Shown one piece after another: positions 10,574-19,137 of a DNA stretch of 64,000 bases; position 1 is the stretch's first letter; each line of letters begins with the position of its first letter. A program made the position numbers and the translations under genes. The stretch spans positions 496,001 to 560,000 of the forward strand of contig NZ_JBOUVX010000002.1 in the NCBI RefSeq assembly GCF_050789285.1, read 5' to 3'. Source of the stretch: CAVPWP01 sp050789285. Lineage in GTDB: Bacteria; Pseudomonadota; Alphaproteobacteria; Rhodobacterales; Rhodobacteraceae. Under the pieces are notes generated by a model. That model was not told where the DNA came from, made no database searches, and worked only from the letters and a program-made list of their open reading frames with translations.

Positions 10574-11098
10574 ATGCGCCGTTACGCCTCAAAGCTGTGC
10601 CTCTCGCTTGCCGCCGCGCTGGCGCTGTCGGCCTGCGCGGGCGACGGCGATCCGCAGCTGATGAACCTGCGCAGCTCAAGCGACGGTCCGGACGAGTTCC
10701 TGATCGTCCCCAACAAGCCGCTCGTCATGCCCGAGGACATGGCCGCGCTTCCGACGCCCACGCCCGGCGGGCGCAACCTTGCCGGCGCAACCCCGCGCGA
10801 GGACATGATCGCGGCGCTTGGCGGCAACGCGGCGGCGGCGCCCGGCGGCTCTGGCGGACTTCTGTCCTATACGACCCGCTTCGGCGTCGACGGCGACATT
10901 CGCGCGTCCCTCGCCAGGGCCGACCTCGACTACCGTCGCCGGAACGATGGCCGTCTTCTGGAACGGGCCTTCAACGTCTCGGTCTATTACAAGGCCTATC
11001 AGCCGCTCGCGCTTGACCAGTATGCCGAGCTTGAACGCTTCCGCCGCGCGGGCGTGCGCACGCCGAACGCCCCTCCCAATCCCGCGGCTGCCCAGTAG
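10574..11098 (+). CDS. DUF3035 family lipoprotein
   Basis: A 174-residue lipoprotein with a type II signal peptide ending in the lipobox LSAC (Cys after about 20 residues), then an acidic, Pro-rich mature part of the DUF3035 family, whose function is unknown. ATG 10574 has an AGGGA ribosome-binding sequence six bases upstream; an in-frame ATG at 10517 would overlap the lspA stop but would put 19 charged residues before the signal peptide. Cotranscribed with lspA by spacing. Confidence 0.85.
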   Translation: MRRYASKLCLSLAAALALSACAGDGDPQLMNLRSSSDGPDEFLIVPNKPLVMPEDMAALPTPTPGGRNLAGATPREDMIAALGGNAAAAPGGSGGLLSYTTRFGVDGDIRASLARADLDYRRRNDGRLLERAFNVSVYYKAYQPLALDQYAELERFRRAGVRTPNAPPNPAAAQ

Positions 11099-11181
11099 GG
11101 CCGGGTAACAAGACCGTTCACCGGCTTGAACCGCGCCGCCCGAGGCGTAGGTATTCGGGGCGAAGCTGACAGGAGTTGACC

Positions 11182-12579
11182 ATGGCCCGGTGGACCGCCG
11201 CCCTCACCGCCCTTTTCCTTGCGCTTGCCGGACCCCGCGTCGCGGCCGCCGCCGAGGTGTCGACCTTCACGCTTGGCAACGGGATGGAGGTGGTCGTCCT
11301 TGAAGATCACCGCGCGCCGGTCGTGGTGCACATGGTCTGGTATCGCGCAGGCGCCGCGGACGAGACGCCGGGGTCGTCCGGCATCGCGCATTTCCTCGAG
11401 CACCTGCTTTTCAAGTCGACCGACACGCTTGCCTCGGGCGAGTTGTCGCGGGTGGTGGCGGCCAACGGCGGCAGCGACAACGCCTTCACCTCGCACGACT
11501 ACACCGCCTATTTCCAGCGCATCGCCGCAGACCGCCTTGACCTTGTCATGGGAATGGAAGCCGACCGCATGCGCAACATCCGGTTCCTGCCCGACGAGGT
11601 CGACACCGAACGCCAGGTCATCATCGAGGAGCGCAACCAGCGCACCGACAGCGATCCGGGCGCGATCCTGGCCGAACAGCGCAATGCGGCGCAGTACATG
11701 AACCATCCCTACGGCACCCCGATCATAGGCTGGCGCCACGAGATGGAGAACCTGTCGATCGCGGATGCGCGGGCCTTCTACGACCGCTTTTACTGGCCGA
11801 ACAACGCGATCCTGATCGTCGCGGGCGACGTGACGCCGGACGAGGTGCGCCGTCTTGCCGAAAAGCATTACGGCGCGATCCCCGCGAATCCCGATCTTGC
11901 GCCGCGCGTCCGGGTTCAGGAGCCGCCGCAACTGGCCGAACGTCGGCTGACCTATGAGGATCCGCGCGTGGCGCAGCCCTATGTCCTGCGCACCTATCTT
12001 GCCCCCGAACGCGATGCTGGCGCGCAAGAGGACGCGGCCGCCCTGACCCTTCTGGCCGAGATCCTTGGCGGGTCGAACGCCACTTCGGTGTTGGGCCGCA
12101 AGTTGCAGTTCGAGACGCAGACCGCCGTCTATTCCGGCGCCTTCTACGGCGACGTGTCGCTCGACGATACGACCTTCGGGCTGATCGTGGTGCCCTCGGA
12201 GGGTGTCACGCTTGACGCCGCGGAAGCGGCGCTTGACCAGGCCGTGGCCGAGTTCATGGCCGAAGGCGTAGATCCCGACCAGCTTGAGCGCATCAAGATG
12301 CAGATCCGTGCCGCCATGGTCTATGGCGACGACGACCTGTCGTCGCTGGCCCGCCGCTATGGGATGGGGCTGACAAGCGGCCTGACCATCGAGGACATCG
12401 AGGCGTGGCCCGGCATCCTCAAGGCAGTCACGCCCGAGGATATCATGGCCGCTGCCGAACGGATCTTCGACCGCCGCAATGCCGTGACCGCCTGGCTGAC
12501 CGCCCCTGAAGCGACACCGATCGAGGCCTCGGTCGAGGCCCCCGCCGAGAACCCGGCCGAAACGGAGGTCATCCAGTGA
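11182..12579 (+). CDS. M16 family zinc metallopeptidase (catalytic subunit)
   Basis: Inverzincin-type peptidase. The zinc motif HFLEH is at residues 70-74, followed about 70 residues on by the ERNQRTDS block that supplies the third ligand Glu. A signal peptide (about residues 1-22) suggests a periplasmic protein. ATG 11182 has AGGAG at 11171-11175; a TTG six bases upstream is in frame but lies too close to that site. The next gene overlaps by four bases and encodes the non-catalytic partner, so the pair probably forms a heterodimer. Confidence 0.92.
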   Translation: MARWTAALTALFLALAGPRVAAAAEVSTFTLGNGMEVVVLEDHRAPVVVHMVWYRAGAADETPGSSGIAHFLEHLLFKSTDTLASGELSRVVAANGGSDNAFTSHDYTAYFQRIAADRLDLVMGMEADRMRNIRFLPDEVDTERQVIIEERNQRTDSDPGAILAEQRNAAQYMNHPYGTPIIGWRHEMENLSIADARAFYDRFYWPNNAILIVAGDVTPDEVRRLAEKHYGAIPANPDLAPRVRVQEPPQLAERRLTYEDPRVAQPYVLRTYLAPERDAGAQEDAAALTLLAEILGGSNATSVLGRKLQFETQTAVYSGAFYGDVSLDDTTFGLIVVPSEGVTLDAAEAALDQAVAEFMAEGVDPDQLERIKMQIRAAMVYGDDDLSSLARRYGMGLTSGLTIEDIEAWPGILKAVTPEDIMAAAERIFDRRNAVTAWLTAPEATPIEASVEAPAENPAETEVIQ

Positions 12580-13886
12580 TCCGCGCCCTGATCGTCGCCG
12601 CGACGCTTGTCGTCGCGGGTCCCGCCCTTGCCGCCGTCGAGATCCAGGAAGTCGAAAGCCCGGGCGGCATCACCGCCTGGCTGGTCGAAGAGCCGTCGAT
12701 CCCGTTCGTGGCGCTTGAACTGCGGTTCCAGGGCGGCGCGGCGCTTGACCCCGAGGGCAAGCGGGGCGTCACGAACCTGATGATGGGGCTGCTCGAGGAG
12801 GGCGCAGGCGAGTTGGATGCGCGCGCCTTCGCGGCCGCCCGCGAAAGCCTTGCCGCCAGTTTCGAGTTCGACGCCTACGACGATTCGGTGTCGATCTCGG
12901 CGCGCTTCCTGACCGAGAACCGGGACGAGGCCGTTGCGCTTCTGCGCGAGGCCCTGATCGCGCCGCGCTTCGACGCCGATGCGATCGAAAGGGTGCGCGC
13001 GCAGGTGCTGTCGATCATCCGATCCGATGCGCAGGACCCCAACGCGATCGCCGCGCAGACGTTCGATGGGCTGGTCTTCGGCGATCATCCCTATGGCGCA
13101 TCCCGCGACGGCACGCTGGACAGCGTCGCGGCCCTGACGCGCGACGATATCGTGGCCGCTCACGAAACCGTCTTGAACCGCGCGAACATCTTCGTGGGGG
13201 CCGCAGGCGACATCACGCCCGAGGAGCTGGCACAGCTTCTTGACGCGCTTCTGGGCGATCTGCCCCAGGGCGCGCCCCTCGAGGTGACGGATGCGCCCTA
13301 CCTTCTGGAAGGCGGCAAGACGATCGTGCCTTTCGACACGCCGCAGTCGGTCGCCTTCTTCGGCCACCGCGGGATCAAGCGCGACGCCCCCGATTTCTTC
13401 GCGGCCTTCATCGCCAACGAGATCTTCGGCGGTCGCGGCCTGCAATCCCGCCTGTCCACGGAGGTGCGCGAAAAGCGCGGTCTGACCTACGGGATCGGCA
13501 CCTTCCTGGCCGAACTCGACGGCGCACCGCTGTTGCTGGGTCAGAGCGCCACGGAAAACGCCCGCATGGGCGAGGCGATCGACGTGATCAAGGCCGAATG
13601 GGCCCGCGTCGCAGCCGAGGGCTTTACCGAAGAAGAGGTCGCCGAGGCGAAGACCTACCTGACCGGCGCCTATCCGCTGCGCTTCGATGGCAACGGCCCG
13701 ATCGCGGGGATCCTGGTCGGCATGCAGATGGAAGGCTTGCCGATCGACTATATCGAGACCCGCAACGACAAGGTGAACGCCGTGACGGTCGCGGATGTGA
13801 ATCGTGTCGCGGCCGGGCTTTACGATCCCGAGGCGCTGCACTTCGTGGTGGTGGGCCGCCCCGAAGGGATCGAGCCGTCGAACTGA
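12576..13886 (+). CDS. M16 family peptidase-like protein (non-catalytic partner)
   Basis: A 436-residue M16 homologue with a signal peptide (residues 1-20) but without HXXEH: the equivalent region reads NLMMGLLEEGAGE. It keeps the C-terminal REKRGLTYGIG block, which in M16 pairs contributes the substrate-binding Arg/Tyr residues in trans. It overlaps the catalytic subunit gene by four bases (GTGA), so the two are cotranslated. Together they resemble heterodimeric periplasmic M16 peptidases; the substrate is unknown. Confidence 0.9.
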   Translation: MIRALIVAATLVVAGPALAAVEIQEVESPGGITAWLVEEPSIPFVALELRFQGGAALDPEGKRGVTNLMMGLLEEGAGELDARAFAAARESLAASFEFDAYDDSVSISARFLTENRDEAVALLREALIAPRFDADAIERVRAQVLSIIRSDAQDPNAIAAQTFDGLVFGDHPYGASRDGTLDSVAALTRDDIVAAHETVLNRANIFVGAAGDITPEELAQLLDALLGDLPQGAPLEVTDAPYLLEGGKTIVPFDTPQSVAFFGHRGIKRDAPDFFAAFIANEIFGGRGLQSRLSTEVREKRGLTYGIGTFLAELDGAPLLLGQSATENARMGEAIDVIKAEWARVAAEGFTEEEVAEAKTYLTGAYPLRFDGNGPIAGILVGMQMEGLPIDYIETRNDKVNAVTVADVNRVAAGLYDPEALHFVVVGRPEGIEPSN

Positions 13887-13902
13887 CCTGTCGAATCGCC
13901 GT

Positions 13903-13931
13903 CATGCATGCTAGTGCTAGTGGCATGCATG
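13903..13931. repeat. 9-bp perfect inverted repeat over the mutL start region
   Basis: CATGCATGC (13903-13911) and GCATGCATG (13923-13931) are perfect inverted repeats separated by an 11-base spacer containing a tandem CTAGTG. Both arms contain in-frame candidate ATG starts of mutL (13904 and 13925), so an RNA hairpin here would bury them. Regulatory meaning is inference. Confidence 0.6.
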
Positions 13932-15754
13932 CGGCAGACCCCAACATAAGCCAGGCCCGACCGATCATTCGGCAGTTGGACGAGGCCGCGATCAACCGGA
14001 TCGCGGCGGGCGAGGTGGTCGAACGTCCGGCCTCGGCGGTCAAGGAACTGGTCGAGAACGCGCTTGATGCCGGGGCCACCCGCATCGAGGTGGCCTATGC
14101 CGCGGGCGGCAAGAAGCTGATCCGCGTCGTCGATGACGGCCATGGGATGGCCGAGGCCGACCTGCCGCTGGCCGTCACCCGCCACGCCACCTCGAAGATC
14201 GACGGGACCGACCTGCTGAACATCCGCACCTTCGGCTTTCGCGGGGAGGCGCTGCCGTCGCTTGCCGCGGTGGGGCGGCTGAAGATCGCGTCGCGGGCCG
14301 AGGGGATGCCGGCAGCGGCGATCTTCGTGTCGGGCGGCGGCAAGCCCGAAGTGCGCCCCGACGCAGTTCCGCGGGGAACGCGGGTCGAATTGCGCGATCT
14401 CTTCTACGCCACGCCCGCACGACTGAAATTCCTGCAAAGCGACCGGGCCGAGGCACAGGCGATCGCCGATACGCTTCGGTCGCTGGCCATCGCCGAGCCG
14501 CAGGTGGCCTTCATCCTTCAGGAGGTTCCCGAAGACGGGCCGGCCCGGGTGATCGTCGACCTTCCGGCCGAGCGCGGGCCCTTTGCCGAAGCGCTGCGGC
14601 AGAGGCTAAAACGGCTGCTTGGCCGGGACTTCGTCGAGAACGCGATCGCCCTCGACGCCGAACGCGAGGGGCTTTCCCTGCGCGGGTTCGCGGCGCTGCC
14701 CACGTTCTCGCGCGGGACGGGCGCCGCCCAGCACCTTTTCGTCAACCGCCGCCCGGTGCGCGACAAGATGATGACCGGCGCCCTTCGCGGGGCCTATGCC
14801 GACGTCCTGCCGCGCGGCCGCTTCCCGGCGGTCGCCCTGTTTCTTGACTGCGATCCCCAGCTTGTCGACGTGAACGTCCACCCGGCGAAAGCCGAGGTGC
14901 GCTTTCGCGATCCCGGTGTCGCGCGGGGTCTCATCGTTTCGGGCCTGCGGCATGCGCTTGCAAGCGCGGGGCATCGCAGCGCCACGACCATCTCGGGCGC
15001 CGCGCTAGGCGCGTTTCGGGCCGCACCCGAGACGGCGCGCGTCTATCAGATGGATCGTCCCCGGCCCGTGACCCCGTCAGTCTACGCATCCCCCGGTTTC
15101 GCCGAGGATTTCGGCCTGTCCGCCCGCGTCGAGGAGGCCGAAACGCACCGTGTCCGGGACGATCGTGCGGACGCGCCCTTGGGCGCGGCCCGGGCGCAGG
15201 TCCACGAGAACTACATCATCGCCCAGACCCGCGACGGGATCGTCATCGTCGACCAGCACGCGGCCCATGAGCGCCTGGTCTATGAACGGCTCAAGGCGCT
15301 GCGGCGCGACGCGGGCAGGGTGGCGTCGCAGCCGCTTCTCGTGCCCGAGGTGGTCGACCTGCCGGAACCCGATGCCGCCCGTCTTCTGGCCCATGCCGGG
15401 TCTTTGGCCGAGCTTGGCCTTCGGATCGAACCCTTCGGGGGCGGCGCGGTCGCGGTGCAGGAAGTGCCGGCGATCCTTGGGCAGGTCGACGCCGCCGCCC
15501 TTTTGCGCGATGTCGTCGACGAGTTGTCCGAAGACGGCCAGAGCACCGCCATCGAGGCGCGGATCGACGCGGTGTTGTCGCGCATGGCCTGCCACGGATC
15601 GGTCCGGTCCGGGCGACAATTGCGCGCGGACGAAATGAACGCCCTTCTGCGCGAGATGGAGGCCACCCCGCTGTCGGGCCAGTGCAACCACGGTCGGCCG
15701 ACCTGGATCGCACTGAAGCTGTCGGATATCGAAAAGCTCTTCGAACGCACATGA
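13904..15754 (+). CDS. mutL: DNA mismatch repair protein MutL
   Basis: Mismatch-repair mediator that links MutS to strand incision. The N-terminal GHKL ATPase has ELVENALDAGATRI, VDDGHGM and GFRGEALPS; the C-terminal domain has the metal-dependent endonuclease motif DQHA-x2-E-x4-E from about residue 450 and the CNHGRPT block near the end. Presence of the nicking motif fits bacteria that lack MutH. Start is ATG 13904 (616 residues) or ATG 13925 (609), both inside an inverted repeat. The same frame is open far upstream but there it lies inside the M16 gene. Its stop overlaps the rmuC start. Confidence 0.95.
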   Translation: MHASASGMHAADPNISQARPIIRQLDEAAINRIAAGEVVERPASAVKELVENALDAGATRIEVAYAAGGKKLIRVVDDGHGMAEADLPLAVTRHATSKIDGTDLLNIRTFGFRGEALPSLAAVGRLKIASRAEGMPAAAIFVSGGGKPEVRPDAVPRGTRVELRDLFYATPARLKFLQSDRAEAQAIADTLRSLAIAEPQVAFILQEVPEDGPARVIVDLPAERGPFAEALRQRLKRLLGRDFVENAIALDAEREGLSLRGFAALPTFSRGTGAAQHLFVNRRPVRDKMMTGALRGAYADVLPRGRFPAVALFLDCDPQLVDVNVHPAKAEVRFRDPGVARGLIVSGLRHALASAGHRSATTISGAALGAFRAAPETARVYQMDRPRPVTPSVYASPGFAEDFGLSARVEEAETHRVRDDRADAPLGAARAQVHENYIIAQTRDGIVIVDQHAAHERLVYERLKALRRDAGRVASQPLLVPEVVDLPEPDAARLLAHAGSLAELGLRIEPFGGGAVAVQEVPAILGQVDAAALLRDVVDELSEDGQSTAIEARIDAVLSRMACHGSVRSGRQLRADEMNALLREMEATPLSGQCNHGRPTWIALKLSDIEKLFERT

Positions 15755-16926
15755 TCCGGATCGGCGAGACAGAGCTGCAGTTCGACAACCCGCTGACGCT
15801 GGCGGCGCTGGGCGGGTTCGCCCTTGTGATCCTGATCCTGGTCTTCGTGATCGCCGCCTTCCGGCGCGCCGGACGGCAGGCCGTGATGTTCGGGCCGGTC
15901 CTTCAGCAGATGAGCGCGCTTGGCGCGGATGTGCAGCGACTTGGGGCCGGGCAGCAGCAGCTTGCCGGCGGCCTTACCCACGTCTCCGAAGCCCAGGCGG
16001 CATCGCAGGCGCAGATGCTGCGGCTGATGGAGACGCGTCTTGCCGAGGTGTCGACCCGGATGCAGGAGAACCTGCACGGCTCGGCCAACCGCACGGCCCG
16101 GTCGCTGGGCGAGCTGCAGGAACGGCTTGCCACGATCGACAAGGCGCAGGCCAACATCGAGAAGCTTTCGGGGGACGTTCTCAGCCTTCAGGATATCCTG
16201 TCGAACAAGCAGACGCGGGGCGCGTTCGGCGAGATCCAGCTGACCGACATCGTCTCGAAGGCGCTGCCGCCCGACGCCTACACGCTGCAGGCCACGCTCA
16301 CGAACGGCAAGCGGGCGGATTGCCTGATCCACCTGCCCAACCCGCCCGGCCCGATCGTGATCGATTCGAAGTTCCCCCTTGAGGCCTATGAAGCGCTGCG
16401 CCGCGCCAAGTCCGACCGTGAAACGGCCGAGGCGGCCCGCGATCTGCGCCAGGCGGTGCGCAAGCACATTCGCGACATCGCCGAGCGCTATGTCATCGAC
16501 GGCGAGACGGCGGACGGGGCGTTGATGTTCCTGCCGTCCGAGGCGGTCTATGCCGAGCTGCACGCGAATTTCCCCGACGTGGTGCGGGAGGGTTTCCAGG
16601 CGCGGGTCTGGATCGTGTCGCCCACGACCTGCATGGCGACGCTGAACACCATGCGCGCGATCCTGAAGGACGCGCGGATGCGCGAGCAGGCCGGGGCGAT
16701 CCGCAAGACGCTGCACCAGTTGCACCGCGACGTCGAGATCGTCGTAGAACGCGTGCAGAAGCTCGACACGCATTTCACCCAGGCGCGTCAGGACATCGAT
16801 GGAATCATGACCGCGGCCGAGCGCGCCGGCAAACGGGCGGGCCGGCTGGAAAGCTTTGAATTCGACGAGGTCGAGGTCGAGGCCGAGGACGCGCGCGGGC
16901 GGGTGCTCCCACTGTCGCGGGACTAG
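15751..16926 (+). CDS. rmuC: DNA recombination protein RmuC
   Basis: RmuC-family protein, known to limit inversions at short repeats. One membrane segment lies at about residues 11-33, followed by a long coiled coil (about 50-130) and the nuclease-like RmuC domain with LSNKQTRGAFGEIQL, VIDSKFPLEAYEAL and DGALMFLPSEAVYAEL. The ATG at 15751 overlaps the mutL stop by four bases. It is the last core gene before the transposon, whose left end begins 19 bases after the stop codon. Confidence 0.93.
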   Translation: MIRIGETELQFDNPLTLAALGGFALVILILVFVIAAFRRAGRQAVMFGPVLQQMSALGADVQRLGAGQQQLAGGLTHVSEAQAASQAQMLRLMETRLAEVSTRMQENLHGSANRTARSLGELQERLATIDKAQANIEKLSGDVLSLQDILSNKQTRGAFGEIQLTDIVSKALPPDAYTLQATLTNGKRADCLIHLPNPPGPIVIDSKFPLEAYEALRRAKSDRETAEAARDLRQAVRKHIRDIAERYVIDGETADGALMFLPSEAVYAELHANFPDVVREGFQARVWIVSPTTCMATLNTMRAILKDARMREQAGAIRKTLHQLHRDVEIVVERVQKLDTHFTQARQDIDGIMTAAERAGKRAGRLESFEFDEVEVEAEDARGRVLPLSRD

Positions 16927-16931
16927 GGCCG

Positions 16932-16945
16932 GGGGCGCTGCCCCC
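16932..16945. repeat. Left 14-bp target-site duplication
   Basis: GGGGCGCTGCCCCC directly abuts the left terminal inverted repeat and is repeated exactly at 27846-27859 beside the right one. The sequence is itself a palindrome, so the insertion site was the stem of a terminator-like hairpin downstream of rmuC/chrR. Confidence 0.8.
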
Positions 16946-16975
16946 AGCCGTTCTGATTCGTGTGGAGCCGAATCA
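16946..16975 (+). repeat. Left terminal inverted repeat of the transposon
   Basis: Thirty bases matching the reverse complement of 27816-27845 at 28 of 30 positions (mismatches at positions 21 and 22). The stop codon of the HEPN-like gene (16973-16975) forms the last three bases of the repeat, so cargo is packed right up to the end. Confidence 0.85.
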
Positions 16976-17839
16976 CCCCTCGTGGTCTTGTGACCCTTGC
17001 TGAGCGGCCGCGGCTTTCTTGAGCTGAGTGATCAGAAAGAAGATGTAATCGGCCAGGATGAGTGCGTTGATGCTGTGAACGGCGGTGTCATAGTCGATTA
17101 TGCCATGAATGGCCGCATGCCGGTTGGGTACCGGGTCGTCTTTGAACCGGTTGAACGCTTCCGAAGTCTTCACCTTGGCATAGATATGAGCATTGAAGAG
17201 CTCAAAGAGCCGAAGAGGCGCGACATGGAAGAGGATGTAGCCAGCGGGGATCTCATTGACCAACTTTCGAAGCTCCTCCAAGCTCGCAGCATTGTCGCCG
17301 ACCTTCTTGTCGAATGACGATCGAAACTCCGCCTCAACGGCAGGGAAAAGCGTGAGGACGGCGGATCGAAACAGGCCGGCGCGATGGCAAACAAGAGCAT
17401 CCCGAAACGCCTTCTTCGCGCTTGGCAAAACATCCCACTCATCGATTATGGAGTGGAACTCTTTCTCAACGTTATCCCACTCCTTGTCATAGTATTGGAT
17501 CGCGGTTTCCGCGAACAAGCCTGGCTCACTCTTGTTGAATCGACCCCAAGGTGTCGTTGCGTGAGGGAGCAGGCCTGATGGCTCCAATGCCTTCTTTGCG
17601 TCGTGAAGGTGGGCAAATCCATCGATTATGGGTTGCACCCTTGCGGTGACAGTGCTGATCGCCTCGCCGACGACCTTGATGGCCTCATCGACTCGCCGCC
17701 ATATTTCGCTATAACCTGAGAACTTTTCGGCAAGTTTAGCCACAAGTTCTTCGTAGTCCTCCGCAGATTTCTTCTGATCTTCCGGAGAGGGTTCGGGTAT
17801 ATCGTCAAGGCTCCTGATTATGTTCGGAGGATTTTTCAT
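16973..17839 (-). CDS. HEPN-like hypothetical protein (candidate ribonuclease)
   Basis: A 288-residue protein I cannot assign to a named family. It is largely helical, and near the C terminus NRHAAIHG (residues 239-246) contains R-x4-H (Arg240, His245), the catalytic signature of HEPN ribonucleases, followed by a helix; this is the arrangement in many Abi- and toxin-type HEPN proteins. The N-terminal third is charged and Pro-rich, with ARVQPIIDGF around residue 70. It lies 86 bases downstream of the GIY-YIG gene in the same direction with its own ribosome-binding sequence, so it may be the fourth gene of that operon or independent. Base composition is clearly more AT-rich than the core. HEPN assignment is by motif only. 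Confidence 0.6.
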   Translation of the reverse strand: MKNPPNIIRSLDDIPEPSPEDQKKSAEDYEELVAKLAEKFSGYSEIWRRVDEAIKVVGEAISTVTARVQPIIDGFAHLHDAKKALEPSGLLPHATTPWGRFNKSEPGLFAETAIQYYDKEWDNVEKEFHSIIDEWDVLPSAKKAFRDALVCHRAGLFRSAVLTLFPAVEAEFRSSFDKKVGDNAASLEELRKLVNEIPAGYILFHVAPLRLFELFNAHIYAKVKTSEAFNRFKDDPVPNRHAAIHGIIDYDTAVHSINALILADYIFFLITQLKKAAAAQQGSQDHEG

Positions 17840-17925
17840 CTCTTGCCAGCCTTTTGCAAGTGGTGAGGATTCTCTATCGGAGATAGGCCTGGCTTATCGA
17901 TGAAGAATGTAGACCGAAAAATCAT

Positions 17926-19137
17926 CTACAGTTTTTCGATGATGGTCTGGGATTCTGGATCATATCGAAAATCATGAAGGCGTCCCGATCGAATGAGCTC
18001 GGCCGCCTGTCCAACATGTTCAGGTAACACATAGAACCACTCTTTCGGCCGGATCTTCTTCCCGAATCGATCCACTACGAACAGTTCGGCCGGCTGGGCG
18101 GGCGCGAAGAACCGATGGAGAAGATCCTCGACCTTGTGCCGCGGTAGGTTCTTGAGCTCGTAGGTCGCCACGATCTCAACCGGCGCGAGGAGGAACGTTG
18201 GGTCGTTCCGGGCATCAGCCACCCGCCGACGCACGTCCTGGCTGGTGACTCCGATCTTGTGGAGGATCATCCGCTGCGACTTGATCTCCGGGTTCTCGGA
18301 CAGGCTCCGGGCCACGTAGATCGTCCCCGAGAGCTCGAGCCGGTCAGCTTCCCATTCAGGATCCAGAGGACCGAGACCAAGGCGCTCGACCATGCGAGCC
18401 GTCTTGTCGTCGTTCAGGGACTTACGGAACGATGACATCAGCGGATCGCTTTCGGTGCCGTTCGAGAAGATGACCCGAAGGCGATGATCTCGAGCCCCAC
18501 CCCGAACGCTCATCTCCGACTTCTCGGCAATAAGGGCGAGGAGACCACCACGGATGAAGAAGTCCCCCTCGAGGGGCTCAATCACAGCCCATTTCTTGAC
18601 GGGGATCGCGCGTCGTTCTCCGGACTCGAGAGCGGCATGCAGCGCCTCGAACTTCGGGGCGAACTGATCGAAGTCCCTGCAGGGCGTGAACTCCGCCCGG
18701 TGGTCGGGAACATGCCGCTCTGCGGCCGGAGTCACATGGCGAAGGTTCACGACATCGGGCGCGACCTCGAGATCGTCGTCGCTGAAGATGTCGTCCAGGC
18801 TCTCGGGGATCGCCGCGGCATCGGGTTCGTCGCGCCAGGAGGTCGGCGCAGGCGGCTCCTCGGCCTCGAGAAGTCCGAAGCTGTCGGCCTCCCGCATCTC
18901 AGCTGTCGGAGTGCCCCGCACGGCTTCCCAGATGGTTCCCAGGCGCATCTCTTCGTGGTCGGCAGCATCGGCATCAGGAAGGCGTCCATGGCGCTCAAAG
19001 AAGGCGCTGACCTCCCGCATGATGGCGACACCGCGGTCCGCACCCGCGGATCCCGATCCAGGCCTCAGCTTGACCTCGAGGAGGCCGAACTCGTCGGGCT
19101 CGGAGAAGATCTCGTCGAGCGTCGGCCGGGGCATCAC
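17926..19137 (-). CDS. T5orf172-type GIY-YIG nuclease
   Basis: A 403-residue protein whose C-terminal part is a GIY-YIG nuclease of the T5orf172/Mug113 type: IYVARS (273-278) stands for GIY, HKIGVT (293-298) for YIG, followed by DVRRRVADAR (301-310) with the conserved Arg, and EDLLHRFF (337-344) with the candidate metal-binding Glu; EWFYV (366-370) closes the domain. The N-terminal 270 residues include two SLDDIFS-like acidic motifs (about 7-12 and 113-119) and a GRLP-containing helical motif at 44-75 resembling the tail of the upstream helicase. Its ATG overlaps the helicase stop by four bases, so it is probably the effector nuclease of the methyltransferase-helicase operon. Confidence 0.82.
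   Translation of the reverse strand: MMPRPTLDEIFSEPDEFGLLEVKLRPGSGSAGADRGVAIMREVSAFFERHGRLPDADAADHEEMRLGTIWEAVRGTPTAEMREADSFGLLEAEEPPAPTSWRDEPDAAAIPESLDDIFSDDDLEVAPDVVNLRHVTPAAERHVPDHRAEFTPCRDFDQFAPKFEALHAALESGERRAIPVKKWAVIEPLEGDFFIRGGLLALIAEKSEMSVRGGARDHRLRVIFSNGTESDPLMSSFRKSLNDDKTARMVERLGLGPLDPEWEADRLELSGTIYVARSLSENPEIKSQRMILHKIGVTSQDVRRRVADARNDPTFLLAPVEIVATYELKNLPRHKVEDLLHRFFAPAQPAELFVVDRFGKKIRPKEWFYVLPEHVGQAAELIRSGRLHDFRYDPESQTIIEKL

Noticed and set aside
12576..13886. Second M16 protein as a broken gene because HXXEH is missing
   Set aside because: The frame is full length and the loss is typical of the non-catalytic partner in M16 pairs.
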